43,988 nt of DNA. Source: Methanomassiliicoccales archaeon UBA147 (GTDB taxonomy: Archaea > Thermoplasmatota > Thermoplasmata > SG8-5). This document shows, piece after piece, positions 27,673 to 36,146 of the stretch. Numbering within the stretch: position 1 is the stretch's first letter; each line of letters begins with the position of its first letter. Position numbers and translations under genes: made by a program. The stretch is from NCBI GenBank assembly GCA_002496385.1, contig DAJR01000021.1, forward strand, positions 1-43,988, written 5' to 3'. Below the pieces are notes generated by a model that was not told where the DNA came from, searched no databases, and saw only the letters and a program-made list of their open reading frames with translations.

Positions 27673-28235
27673 GGTTCATGACCGGGCAAAATGTCAAGGG
27701 GATTCACCTGGCGAATGTTTTCAGATTCGTGAAATGGAAGCGCGGCATTCTGGGACTCAGGAGATTCCAGGAGGCCATAAAGGGACTTCCCGGCTGTTCC
27801 AGGGCCGACGAGACGACCTTCATCGAGAAGGACTGGTACGACTACGGGCTGTACATGAAATTGCTGGATGCCGCTGATAGAGTCGTTGGCACCGGCGACC
27901 TGTCCAAGATTTATGAGATAGGGCTGTGGAACATCCGCAACCTGGGATACCTCAGCTACCTGGCCAGGAAACCGAACATCGTCGAATTCATCCAAGGCGC
28001 GATAAAAGGCTGGAACAATGTATATGACTTCGGCGGCGTCGAGCTGGTCGAGAACCATCCCAAGAGGATAGTCATGCGGTACAGGGGATTCCCCGCCGCG
28101 CCGGAGAAATGCCAGTATTTTCGGGGAAGCCTCACCGGCATGATGGAGATCTGCGGACTCGATGGAAAGGCCGAGGAGACCGCCTGCAACACGAAGGAAG
28201 CGGAATATTGCGAGTTCACGCTGACGTGGAATTAA
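27669..28235 (+). CDS. V4R / haem-NO-binding-fold-like small sensor protein
   Basis: The 188-residue protein opens with GQNVKGIHLANVFRFV and has a conserved-looking middle (KIYEIGLWNIRNLGYLSYLA). The C-terminus contains Cys residues in CQYFRGSLTGMMEICG and CNTKEAEYCEFTLTW. The pattern recalls the V4R/H-NOX-like fold of DUF2378-type proteins, in which a small-molecule- or metal-binding C-terminal part ends in C-x-F-x-L-x-W. The assignment is from motif shape only. The GTG start overlaps the coiled-coil gene's stop (GTGA). An ATG nine bases further in is an alternative. It ends the five-gene scaffold cluster and could be its sensory input. Confidence 0.6.
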   Translation: MRFMTGQNVKGIHLANVFRFVKWKRGILGLRRFQEAIKGLPGCSRADETTFIEKDWYDYGLYMKLLDAADRVVGTGDLSKIYEIGLWNIRNLGYLSYLARKPNIVEFIQGAIKGWNNVYDFGGVELVENHPKRIVMRYRGFPAAPEKCQYFRGSLTGMMEICGLDGKAEETACNTKEAEYCEFTLTWN

Positions 28236-28945
28236 ATAATGCGGTAGATACCCATGCTTCCACAAAAGTTAGAGAAAATAGTCAGCTATGCAAGAGTTTG
28301 GCAAATGGACCCCGGGGCTTACGCCGAATTCAAAATTCGGCTAACTCGCATCGATGTTTGAAAGCGCTATTGCTACGATGCTCGACGCCCCGAGGTTTTC
28401 CTGTCTGGCAATTGTCCGAAAATGCATCCTATAAGCGCACTTGAGTGCAGAATGGTTCCAGACCCCGCCCTCACAGGCGGGGCATGCTGATGATAAAATG
28501 GCGTGTGTCCACGCCACCATCAGGGGGTACCAATTTAATTTAGCCAACCATAAACCTCACCCCGACACCCATATTGCCAAAGACTACAAACTGGCACCGG
28601 CCAACTTCATCATGCCTCGGCTGATTGTTTTCATTCTGAATTCCGAGGCCGGGGTTGTGGGCCAGATTGGGCGAATCTGGCCTGGTGACCGATTCCGTTT
28701 TTCATCCTTTCAGAAACCCTGCCCGTAAGAGCGGGGAGGTGTTGACATCGGCATAATACCCGGCCCCAGGGCTATGGCACCGACCTACCGCTTACTTATC
28801 CCAGCCAAGCGCCCAAAACACCTCCCCATGTCTCACCATAACAATGCCGGTTCTGGATGTTCGGATAGAAGTTCTGGCGATATTCCCAGGTGCAGTCTTG
28901 CAACATATTTATATTGCAGTTGTTTATAACATATGTCGTGAACAC
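28236..28945. other. Gene-free, hairpin-rich intergenic region
   Basis: About 700 bases with no convincing gene. Visible inverted repeats are 28323-28341 (GCCGAATT/AATTCGGC, 3-base loop), about 28463-28482 (CCCCGCC/GGCGGGG), about 28499-28516 (TGGCGTG/CACGCCA) and about 28660-28682 (GGCCAGATT/AATCTGGCC). A GC-rich CCCTGCCCGTAAGAGCGGGG structure follows near 28718. The last resembles the subterminal hairpin of IS200/IS605 elements, but no tnpA or tnpB is recognisable. It may be a decayed or non-autonomous element, or a structured RNA. RNase P and SRP signature sequences were looked for by eye and not seen. Confidence 0.4.
28904..28914 (+). promoter_or_regulatory. TATA box of the AbrB-like gene
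   Basis: CATATTTATAT is about 35-40 bases before the ATG at 28946, giving a leader of roughly 10-15 bases. Confidence 0.5.
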
Positions 28946-29254
28946 ATGGACGGAATGAAATGCGTTGCATGCGGCAAGACCGCCAGACCCGCCAAGCTTA
29001 GCTTTCAGGGCCAGGCCATAGACGGTTGGAAGTGTAAATGTGGTGTAGAGTATTTTCAACCGGAGCAGGCCCAGAGGATACTGCTGCTGAATCAGGTGAG
29101 GAAAGAGCAATTCCGCGTCAAGGTCGGTAAAGTCAGGAGCAATTTGATATTGCGGATTCCCAAGAGGATCGCAGATGCTCTGGAGCTGAAGGACGGGGAA
29201 GAAGTGACGCTCAGGGTTGAGGGCAGCGGGGAGATAAGGGTGCTGACGGGGTGA
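28946..29254 (+). CDS. Zinc finger plus AbrB/SpoVT-type DNA-binding protein
   Basis: The 102-residue protein starts with a zinc finger (CVACGKTARP...GWKCKCG, about 6-35). The C-terminal half contains a swapped-hairpin AbrB/MazE domain (VGKVRSNLILRIPKRIADALELKDGEEVTLRVEGSGEIRVL, residues about 60-101). It is probably a DNA-binding regulator or antitoxin-like protein, but no toxin gene lies next to it. ATG 28946 was chosen from the TATA spacing; ATG 28955 is possible. Upstream in-frame codons precede the promoter and were left out. The target is unknown, possibly its own promoter. Confidence 0.75.
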   Translation: MDGMKCVACGKTARPAKLSFQGQAIDGWKCKCGVEYFQPEQAQRILLLNQVRKEQFRVKVGKVRSNLILRIPKRIADALELKDGEEVTLRVEGSGEIRVLTG

Positions 29255-29345
29255 ATAAAATTATAGAGAAACTCAGTCAGAAAAAACATGAACGCAAAGT
29301 ATTTATTTGCACAAAGATTCATTTGATGAAACGGTGAAGAGTCAA

Positions 29346-30473
29346 ATGAAACTAAATAATCTATATTCAATAATATCCTTGATATCTATAACGGTTTTGA
29401 TTATTCCAATAGTCCATGCAAATCCGAGCTTTTCCCTTACTGACCCGGGGACGTCCGGAATACCCGAAGCGTATGGTTCAAGTTATTTGATGGACCCCAA
29501 TAGAGATTATTTGCGTTTCACATACGAATATGTATTTATCCGAATCGGGAATGTTTGTTGGGGCTTGCCCGAATTCAACGCAACGTATGTAATAACCAAT
29601 TCAGGAAATTCATGGATAAATCAGACAATCGCCATTCCAGGTTTGGATTATAGAGAAAATTCCACCCTGAGAGTCGATGATGTGCCCATCACCTGGAGGT
29701 ATCAATATTATGTAGATATGGAGAATAATTGGGGTTGGGATACATATGCCTGTTACCTGTTCAACCTGACCTTCGCACCCTATCAATCCAGGACCATCAA
29801 TATTAGTTCTCCCATTATATTCGATGTTTATTTTAATACTGGAATTAAGGCTTATCCAGGTAATCTCACCTGCAGATACATCGTCCTCACAGGGAATTCA
29901 TGGACTGGGGGGATTGGTGAAGCGGATATATGCGTTGAATTCGACAATCTTTACCTGAATGAAATTAGTAATTTTACATTGAAAGGATTCACATACCAGA
30001 ACACCACCCATACGACAAGGCTGATTTACCACAATGAATCTTGGCATCCAGAACAGGACTTGTTTGTTTCTTGGGTTCCCGAGAATTGGCCGTTCAATAC
30101 CACTGTCTCAAAGTCATTTAATAACACTTTAGTTAAAAATGAAACATTTGCTTTGGAGCTGGAGTTCGAAGAAGGATTACACACAGTAGAATATCTCTTT
30201 GATTGGGGAGATGGAACAATTACCAATTGGACAACGCTATCTTACCAGACTCATTTGTACACCTCAACGGGAAATTACACGATAAAGATATGGTCAAAGG
30301 ACAGGTTTTATGAGATAGTCAGCGATGAACCGATTACAGTTGCGGTTACCGTAGAGGACCCTGTTATCGTGGTAAATTCAAATCCTGGATACATATATCT
30401 GGGAATTATATGGATAATAGGCTGTGTAATTCTAATTTCTGGATATGTTGTATATAGAAAGCGGAAGCCTTAG
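29346..30473 (+). CDS. Surface-anchored PKD-domain protein
   Basis: About 375 residues: an N-terminal signal peptide (about 1-26, MKLNNLYSIISLISITVL...HA), a large beta-rich ectodomain with many N-x-S/T sequons, a PKD-type domain (FDWGDGTITNW, about 280-345), and a C-terminal membrane helix (YIYLGIIWIIGCVILISGYVVY) with a short basic end. It resembles archaeal surface glycoproteins; the binding partner is unknown. The ATG at 29346 is chosen because it directly precedes the signal peptide; upstream TTG/GTG codons are less likely. The gene is notably AT-rich compared with its neighbours and overlaps the end of the convergent AOR gene by four bases. Composition and type resemble the 1.9-17.3 kb block. 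Confidence 0.75.
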   Translation: MKLNNLYSIISLISITVLIIPIVHANPSFSLTDPGTSGIPEAYGSSYLMDPNRDYLRFTYEYVFIRIGNVCWGLPEFNATYVITNSGNSWINQTIAIPGLDYRENSTLRVDDVPITWRYQYYVDMENNWGWDTYACYLFNLTFAPYQSRTINISSPIIFDVYFNTGIKAYPGNLTCRYIVLTGNSWTGGIGEADICVEFDNLYLNEISNFTLKGFTYQNTTHTTRLIYHNESWHPEQDLFVSWVPENWPFNTTVSKSFNNTLVKNETFALELEFEEGLHTVEYLFDWGDGTITNWTTLSYQTHLYTSTGNYTIKIWSKDRFYEIVSDEPITVAVTVEDPVIVVNSNPGYIYLGIIWIIGCVILISGYVVYRKRKP

Positions 30474-32251
30474 AGATACTGCACAAGCCCCAGCCTCTCC
30501 AGCGTCTCCACAGTCGGCCTTCCTTCCCTGTCCCACCCGCGATGGGCGAAATACTCCTGGAGATGCCGCTCGAACATCTCTCTCGGGATTTTGCGGCCCC
30601 TCATAAGGCCGGAGCATGATTCTTCCCCGTGGAACCTCCCCGGGAGGATGTCGTCGGCATGGGTCCTGCCGGTCCTGAGGTTGTAAAGCCGGGCAAGGCT
30701 GTGTATCCTCTCCCCGACAAGGAGAAGTTCATCCTTTGTGTAAGGATGGCCGGTTGCCGCTTCCACCATGGGCGCCAGCCTGTCCAGGCCGAACATCAGG
30801 AAGTCGCATACGATTATCGAATTGCGGACATTGACATCGTCCTGGCCCCCGGCGATATAGGGTATGAGTTTCTCAAGCTCGAGGTTTCCGTTCATCTCAT
30901 CTGTGGCGGTCCACAACCGGGTATGGCTCGCGAAGTCAGACGTGGTCAGTGCAAGCGCCATTGAATAGCAGCCGAGCGGATTCACGCCGGAGAGTTCCAT
31001 CCCTGCAACCTGGATGGCGAAATAACCGCTGTCTTTCCCTATCCTGCTCGAGGCGATGCGGGTGCCCTCGGCCAGCATGTCGCCGATGCCTTCGCGCCTG
31101 GCAATCTTGTTGATGAGTTCCAGCACCGCTCCAGCAGAGCCGAACCTTATCCACTCGTTGTCCTCGGGGGACAGAAGGCCTTTCTCGGCCGCCTCCATCG
31201 CGAAAGAAATAGTGACTCCGCAGGATATCGAGTCCAGCCCCAGGTCGTCGCACAGGCTGTTGGCTGATGCGAGGGCCTTGGCATCGGCAAGCTCGCAGCC
31301 GGAGCCCAGGTATGCCGCCGTCTCGTATTCCGGGCCCTCGAAGTCCCCGCCGTCGTAGGTCACTCTTTTCGAACATTGGATAACACAGTTGTAGCAGCCG
31401 CAGGATTTCCATTCCAGCTCCTTCTTCATTGTCTCGGATGTGAGGCTCTCGTAATCCTTCCATGTGCCGTATTTGAAATTGTGCGTCGGCAGGAACCCGC
31501 CGGTTTCCTGGCCCATGCGCACCCACATGGGAGTGCCCAGTTCGTACCTTTTCTTCCGGTTGGGATGGGCGATCGTCTCCTTGGTCATCTGGACCGCAAG
31601 CTCCCTGAACCTCGCATTGTCATGAAGGGGAACGGATTCCCTTCCCTCCAGGACGATGGCCTTGAGATTCTTCGAGCCCATGACCGCCCCCGCCCCGCCC
31701 CTTCCGAACTGGCGGTACTTGTCCGTGCTGATGCATGCGAACTTCACAAGATTCTCGCCGGCAGGGCCGATGCTGGCGGCTATCGAGCCGGGATGGCGCT
31801 CCCGAAGTATGTCCTCGGTCCGGTAGCAGCCGGAGCCCCAGAGATCGGATGCGTCATGCATCTCCACCCCCTCTGGGTTCACCTTAATGTAGACAGGGGA
31901 TTCGGATTTCCCCCGGATGATTATGTAATCGTACCCGGCACCCCGGAGTGCTGTCCCGAAATGTCCCCCCGCATGGGAGTCCAGGAAACCGCGGGTGAGA
32001 GGGGACCTGGTGACCACGCATGACCTGTTGGACGTCGTGATGGCAGTGCCGGTGAGCGGCCCCGCGAGAAATATCATCGGATTCTCCGGGTCCAGCGGGT
32101 CGTCGGAGCGGTCCAGATCACAGAGCAGCGCAAGGCCGAGCCCCTTGCCCCCGATGAACTTCTTCAGCAATTCGGGGTCGGGCTCGCCTATGCTGGCGCT
32201 GCCGGCGTCCAGGTCTATGTCAAGGTACCTGAAGTGGTATCCGCCCTTCAT
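30470..32251 (-). CDS. Aldehyde ferredoxin oxidoreductase family protein (tungsten enzyme)
   Basis: The 593-residue protein has the AOR domains in order. The N-terminal domain carries GGKGLGLALL, FLAGPLTGT and SHAGGHFGTALRGAGYD, and the RQFGRGGAGAVMGSKNLKA pterin-binding segment follows. The [4Fe-4S] motif CxxCxxxC (CYNCVIQC) is followed by helical domains with a fourth Cys in IIVCDF. Family members oxidise aldehydes to acids and pass electrons to ferredoxin, using a tungsten-bispterin cofactor; the substrate cannot be read here. The length fits the family (about 600). It begins seven bases after the homoserine dehydrogenase stop, so they share an operon. Its 3' end overlaps the convergent PKD gene. 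Confidence 0.93.
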   Translation of the reverse strand: MKGGYHFRYLDIDLDAGSASIGEPDPELLKKFIGGKGLGLALLCDLDRSDDPLDPENPMIFLAGPLTGTAITTSNRSCVVTRSPLTRGFLDSHAGGHFGTALRGAGYDYIIIRGKSESPVYIKVNPEGVEMHDASDLWGSGCYRTEDILRERHPGSIAASIGPAGENLVKFACISTDKYRQFGRGGAGAVMGSKNLKAIVLEGRESVPLHDNARFRELAVQMTKETIAHPNRKKRYELGTPMWVRMGQETGGFLPTHNFKYGTWKDYESLTSETMKKELEWKSCGCYNCVIQCSKRVTYDGGDFEGPEYETAAYLGSGCELADAKALASANSLCDDLGLDSISCGVTISFAMEAAEKGLLSPEDNEWIRFGSAGAVLELINKIARREGIGDMLAEGTRIASSRIGKDSGYFAIQVAGMELSGVNPLGCYSMALALTTSDFASHTRLWTATDEMNGNLELEKLIPYIAGGQDDVNVRNSIIVCDFLMFGLDRLAPMVEAATGHPYTKDELLLVGERIHSLARLYNLRTGRTHADDILPGRFHGEESCSGLMRGRKIPREMFERHLQEYFAHRGWDREGRPTVETLERLGLVQYL

Positions 32252-32258
32252 CGGGATG

Positions 32259-33299
32259 TCACATCTCCCTGTGCATGTTCAGCACGTCGATGAGGATTGC
32301 AAAACCCGTTTCCAGCCTGCCCGCGCCGGGGCCCTGGATGGTCACGGCTCCCGAGAGGTCGGTCGTGAAAGTGAGGGCGTTGACCGCGCCGCCGACGCCG
32401 GCCAGCGGATCGCTCAGGGGAAGCTTCACCGGTTTCACCGAGGCAATTATCTGGCCGTGTTCCATCCTCGTGGAGCCGATGAGCTTGTAGCGCATGCCTT
32501 CTGCCTTTGCCTTTCGGATATCCTCGATGGTTATGCCAGATATCCCGACCCTCTCCTTCGCGTCAGAGGGCTTGATCGCCCCTCCCAGAACGACGTTGGA
32601 CAAGATGACAACCTTGGCCAGAGCATCGAACCCTTCGACGTCGGCTGTTGGGTCGGCCTCGGCATATCCCAGTTTCTGGGCGAGGGCCAGCGCGTCAGCG
32701 TAAGACATGTTCTCCTCCTCCATCTTAGTGAGCATGAAGTTCGTCGTGCCGTTCAGAATGCCCTTGATCTCTTTTATCCCGTTGCCTGCCAGGCAGTACT
32801 CCAGCAGGTCGAATATGGGAGTCCCGGACATGACCACGCCTTCATACCTGAAGAGGGCGTTGTTCTGCTCCGCGAGCTTGCACAGTTCCTTGAAGTGAAG
32901 CGTAATCGGACCCTTGTTGGTCGTTGCGACGCACATTCCCCTTTCGAACGCGGTCTTGATGTGCGTGGTCGCAGGCTCCCCGGTCTTGATGTCGGTGTAG
33001 GTGACCTCCACCATGATCTCGGCATCGGCCTGCTTCAGGATGTCCACGGAATTGAGGCCCACAACGGCTCCTTCGGCGGGAAAGTCATGGATCGTGCCCT
33101 TCTCCTTGAGGTGGCTCAGGAAGGCAGGGATATCGATGCCGCTTTGCACCAGGATGGATCCCTTCATCATGTCGGCCACGCCGATCAGCACGGGCTCGAA
33201 ATCATATTCGAGCTCGAGCAATTCTTTCTTATTGACCAGTATCTCGAGGAAACCCTGGCCTACCACTCCGCATCCTATCAGCACAATTTTTCTCTGCAT
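32259..33299 (-). CDS. hom: Homoserine dehydrogenase
   Basis: The 346-residue protein has an N-terminal Rossmann motif (GCGVVGQGF, 9-17) and the catalytic domain motifs GILNGTTNFMLTKM and YAEADPTADVEGFDALAK, typical of homoserine dehydrogenase. The enzyme reduces aspartate-4-semialdehyde to homoserine with NAD(P)H in threonine and methionine synthesis. No ACT domain is present, so allosteric control of that type is not expected. The ribosome site GGTGAAATG precedes the ATG, and a TATA box lies about 40 bases upstream. It is divergent from lonB and leads a two-gene unit with the AOR-family gene. Confidence 0.94.
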   Translation of the reverse strand: MQRKIVLIGCGVVGQGFLEILVNKKELLELEYDFEPVLIGVADMMKGSILVQSGIDIPAFLSHLKEKGTIHDFPAEGAVVGLNSVDILKQADAEIMVEVTYTDIKTGEPATTHIKTAFERGMCVATTNKGPITLHFKELCKLAEQNNALFRYEGVVMSGTPIFDLLEYCLAGNGIKEIKGILNGTTNFMLTKMEEENMSYADALALAQKLGYAEADPTADVEGFDALAKVVILSNVVLGGAIKPSDAKERVGISGITIEDIRKAKAEGMRYKLIGSTRMEHGQIIASVKPVKLPLSDPLAGVGGAVNALTFTTDLSGAVTIQGPGAGRLETGFAILIDVLNMHREM

Positions 33300-33331
33300 A
33301 TCATTTCACCCTGTCCAGCAATAAGCGGAAG

Positions 33332-33344
33332 CCGATATTAAATC
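33332..33344 (-). promoter_or_regulatory. TATA box of hom-AOR operon
   Basis: On the minus strand, GATTTAATATCGG is about 40 bases upstream of the start at 33299. It shares a 130-base divergent spacer with the lonB promoter. Confidence 0.5.
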
Positions 33345-33371
33345 TTATCATGGATTGATTATTCGTGCGAA

Positions 33372-33383
33372 GGTTTTATATCC
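33372..33383 (+). promoter_or_regulatory. TATA box of lonB operon
   Basis: GGTTTTATATCC lies about 55 bases before the ATG at 33431. A second AT-rich stretch (GGTTATATTTC) follows. Confidence 0.45.
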
Positions 33384-33430
33384 AAGTGAAGGTTATATTT
33401 CAACAGAATAATAAATTGGGGCACTGGACG

Positions 33431-35431
33431 ATGGAAAAGGAAATATGCAGGCAGGCACCCGACGAGTGGATCAAGAACCTGAAGTTCGATACGACTGATC
33501 AGGTGAAGATACCGCCGAGCCTTGCCGACCAGGTGATAGGCCAGGAGGATGCGGTCTATGTCATCAAGAAAGCTGCAGAGCAGAAGCGCCACGTACTCCT
33601 GATAGGCGAACCCGGAACGGGAAAGTCCATGCTGGCCAGCGCAATGGTCGATTACCTGCCCAGGGGAGAGCTGGAGGATGTCATCGCCTACCCCAACCCG
33701 GAGGACCCCAACGAGCCCATCATCAAGATAGTCCCCGCGGGAAAGGGCAAGGAGATAGTCTCGGCCCAGAAGCACGAGGTCATGCAGCGCCAGAACCAAA
33801 AATTCCAGACGATGTTCACCATCATTTTCCTCATAGTGGGATTCTCAATCATCATGTTCATAATAGACCCCGGCCACAATCCCATGTGGATCTTCTTCGG
33901 GATACTTGCGGCCGTCTTCATCTACATGGCCACGAGGATGCCCGGAGCACAGCGGCAGGAGGTCGGGCAGATACCGAAGCTTCTGATGTCGCACCTTCCC
34001 ACGGACAAACCGCCATTCATAGACGCCACCGGAGCGCATGCCGGCGCCCTTCTCGGCGACGTGAAGCATGACCCGTTCCAGAGCGGCGGGCTCGAGACCC
34101 CGCAGCACGATCGCGTTGAAGTTGGCGCCATCCACAAGGCCAACAAGGGAGTCCTTTTCGTGGACGAGATAAACATGCTCAAGATGGAGAGCCAGCAGAG
34201 CCTCCTCACCGCGTTGCAGGAGGGCAAGTTCCCCATCGTCGGGCAGAGCGAGAGAAGCTCCGGGGCGATGGTCAAGAGCCAGCCGGTCCCTTGCAGTTTC
34301 GTGCTGGTCGCGGCCGGAAATCTGGATTCAATCTATGGGGCCAAGGACGACAACGGCATCCAGCATGGCGGGATGCATCCGGCCCTGAGGTCCAGGATAA
34401 GGGGATACGGTTACGAGACATACATGAAGACCGTCATGCCAGACACCGACGAGAACCGCAAGAAGCTGATAAGGTTCGTGGCCCAGGAAGTGGTCAAGGA
34501 CAAGAAGATCCCGCATTACACGAAAGAGGCTGTCGCCGAGATAATCCGCGAGGCCCAGAGAAGGTCAGGCAGAAGGGGCCACCTCACCCTCCGGCTCAGG
34601 GAGCTTGGCGGGCTCGTGAGGGTCGCGGGGGACATTGCGAAGGAGACCAACCTGCCGTTCGTCACGAAGGAAGAGGTCGTCCATGCCAAGAGAGTCGCCA
34701 GGTCGCTCGAGCAGCAGATAGCCGACCGCATGGTCGAGCAGAACAAGGAATACGCCACCCTTCTCACAGAGGGCACGGCGGTCGGCCTGGTGAACGGGCT
34801 GGCTGTGTTCCAGGGAGACGGCTCACTTTCCGAATATTCCGGCATGGTCCTGCCCATCGCGGCCGAGGTCACCCCTGCCCAGCACAAGAACGGCGGCGTC
34901 ATCATCGCCACCGGCAGACTGGGGGAGATCGCCAAGGAGGCCGTCCAGAACGTTTCCGCCATCATCAAGAAGATGACGGGCGAGGATATCAGCAATCACG
35001 ATGTGCATGTTCAGTTCGTCGAGAGCAAGTCCGGCATAGAGGGGGATTCAGCCTCGATATCCGTGGCAACGGCTGTTTTCTCTGCCCTCGAAGGCATAGA
35101 GGTCGACCAGAGCCTGGCGATGACAGGTTCGCTCAGCGTGAGGGGGAAGGTCCTCCCGGTGGGCGGGGTCACTGCGAAGATAGAGGGAGCCGCCGAGATG
35201 GGGCTGAAGAAGGTCCTCATCCCGAGGGCGAACATGAAGGATGTCCTGATCGAGGACAAGTATGTCGGCAAGATAGAGATCATACCCGTGGACACACTGA
35301 GCGATGTCCTGGAGCATGCATTCGTGGGCAAGAAGAAGGACAGCCTCGTGAAGAAGCTGGCCGCAGTCGTGCCCCTGAGCGCGCCCGCGGTCGTCCGGCC
35401 AATCCAGACTTCGGACAGATTACCGGTTTGA
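33431..35431 (+). CDS. lonB: Membrane-anchored archaeal Lon protease (LonB)
   Basis: The 666-residue protein has an AAA+ domain with Walker A GEPGTGKS (59-66) and Walker B VLFVDEI. It is interrupted, as in archaeal LonB, by two membrane helices (MFTIIFLIVGFSIIMFII and IFFGILAAVFIYMA). The C-terminal S16 protease domain has the catalytic Ser in EGDSASIS and Lys in GVTAKIEGA. LonB is the ATP-dependent membrane protease of Euryarchaeota and degrades misfolded membrane and cytosolic proteins. The start MEKEICRQAPDEW was chosen because the longer frame would run into the promoter. Four genes follow closely on the same strand, the first after 11 bases. Confidence 0.95.
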   Translation: MEKEICRQAPDEWIKNLKFDTTDQVKIPPSLADQVIGQEDAVYVIKKAAEQKRHVLLIGEPGTGKSMLASAMVDYLPRGELEDVIAYPNPEDPNEPIIKIVPAGKGKEIVSAQKHEVMQRQNQKFQTMFTIIFLIVGFSIIMFIIDPGHNPMWIFFGILAAVFIYMATRMPGAQRQEVGQIPKLLMSHLPTDKPPFIDATGAHAGALLGDVKHDPFQSGGLETPQHDRVEVGAIHKANKGVLFVDEINMLKMESQQSLLTALQEGKFPIVGQSERSSGAMVKSQPVPCSFVLVAAGNLDSIYGAKDDNGIQHGGMHPALRSRIRGYGYETYMKTVMPDTDENRKKLIRFVAQEVVKDKKIPHYTKEAVAEIIREAQRRSGRRGHLTLRLRELGGLVRVAGDIAKETNLPFVTKEEVVHAKRVARSLEQQIADRMVEQNKEYATLLTEGTAVGLVNGLAVFQGDGSLSEYSGMVLPIAAEVTPAQHKNGGVIIATGRLGEIAKEAVQNVSAIIKKMTGEDISNHDVHVQFVESKSGIEGDSASISVATAVFSALEGIEVDQSLAMTGSLSVRGKVLPVGGVTAKIEGAAEMGLKKVLIPRANMKDVLIEDKYVGKIEIIPVDTLSDVLEHAFVGKKKDSLVKKLAAVVPLSAPAVVRPIQTSDRLPV

Positions 35432-35442
35432 GAGGCGACCAC

Positions 35443-35634
35443 ATGAGCGGTTTCATGTTCGAAGGGCTTTCCGAGGAAGAGGATGATGACAGGTTCGTCG
35501 ACAGGGAATGCTATGTTTTCAACAAAATCCTCGAACCCATGCTGGACGACGGCCACTGCATGCACTGCAGACACTATCTCACGCTCCAGTGCAAGTACAT
35601 CCATGAGTTCGTCGACGAGGACGGGGAAGCCTGA
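35443..35634 (+). CDS. Small acidic Cys-containing protein
   Basis: A 63-residue acidic protein (SEEEDDD near the N-terminus) with CMHCRHYLTLQC in the middle, which could bind a metal ion. GAGAGGCG lies seven bases before the ATG. Its TGA overlaps the nadM ATG, so it is translated as part of the lonB operon. I do not recognise a family. Its position and the clean ribosome site make it likely to be real. Confidence 0.65.
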   Translation: MSGFMFEGLSEEEDDDRFVDRECYVFNKILEPMLDDGHCMHCRHYLTLQCKYIHEFVDEDGEA

Positions 35635-36146
35635 TGGGGACCGCGCTCTTCGTCGGCAGGTTCCAGCCTTTCCACAACGGCCATCTGGAAGTAATCAAAG
35701 AGATTTTAGGCCAGACTGATAAGCTCCTCATTGCAATCGGAAGCGCCCAGGAGAGCCACACGTTGGAGGATCCTTTCACTGCGGGAGAGCGCCACCTGAT
35801 GATATCCGAGACCCTGGACGGAATGGGCGTCGCCAATTATTTCATCATACCGGTCGTGGACATCAACAGGTACTCGGTCTGGGTTGCGCATGTGAAATCC
35901 CTTCTGCCGCCGTTCGATGTGATTTTTACCAACAACGAACTCACGGCCAGACTCTTCTCGGAGGCCGGTGTCGAGGTCAGAAGGACCAAGGTCTACAACC
36001 GCGAGATGTATTCGGGTAAAAAAATAAGAGAACTGATGATCGCTGGCGGGGACTGGCAATCCCTCGTGCCCGCCGGAACCGTGAGGGTCATCGGGAGCAT
36101 GGGCGGCGTCAAACGCCTGAAGGAGCTGGCCGGTGATTCAGAATGA
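35634..36146 (+). CDS. nadM: Archaeal nicotinamide-nucleotide adenylyltransferase
   Basis: The 170-residue protein has the nucleotidyltransferase motif GRFQPFHNGH (8-17) and the C-terminal YSGKKIREL, equivalent to the ISGTxIR phosphate-binding motif. Length and sequence fit the archaeal NadM type, which joins NMN (or NaMN) and ATP to form NAD (or NaAD). It overlaps the genes on both sides: TGATG with the small Cys protein and ATGA with pncC. Pairing with pncC places NMN use and NMN deamidation in one transcript. Confidence 0.95.
   Translation: MGTALFVGRFQPFHNGHLEVIKEILGQTDKLLIAIGSAQESHTLEDPFTAGERHLMISETLDGMGVANYFIIPVVDINRYSVWVAHVKSLLPPFDVIFTNNELTARLFSEAGVEVRRTKVYNREMYSGKKIRELMIAGGDWQSLVPAGTVRVIGSMGGVKRLKELAGDSE

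Noticed and set aside
28341..28547. Small minus-strand protein (68 codons) with CPAC
   Set aside because: The frame runs through hairpins, has no ribosome site or promoter, and could not be matched to TnpB or another family.
28844..28945. Upstream extension of the AbrB-like protein
   Set aside because: The extra residues are encoded across the TATA box, and the zinc finger begins right after the chosen start.
31995..33341. Open frame of 448 codons antisense to AOR and hom
   Set aside because: It lies opposite two well-recognised genes and resembles no protein family.
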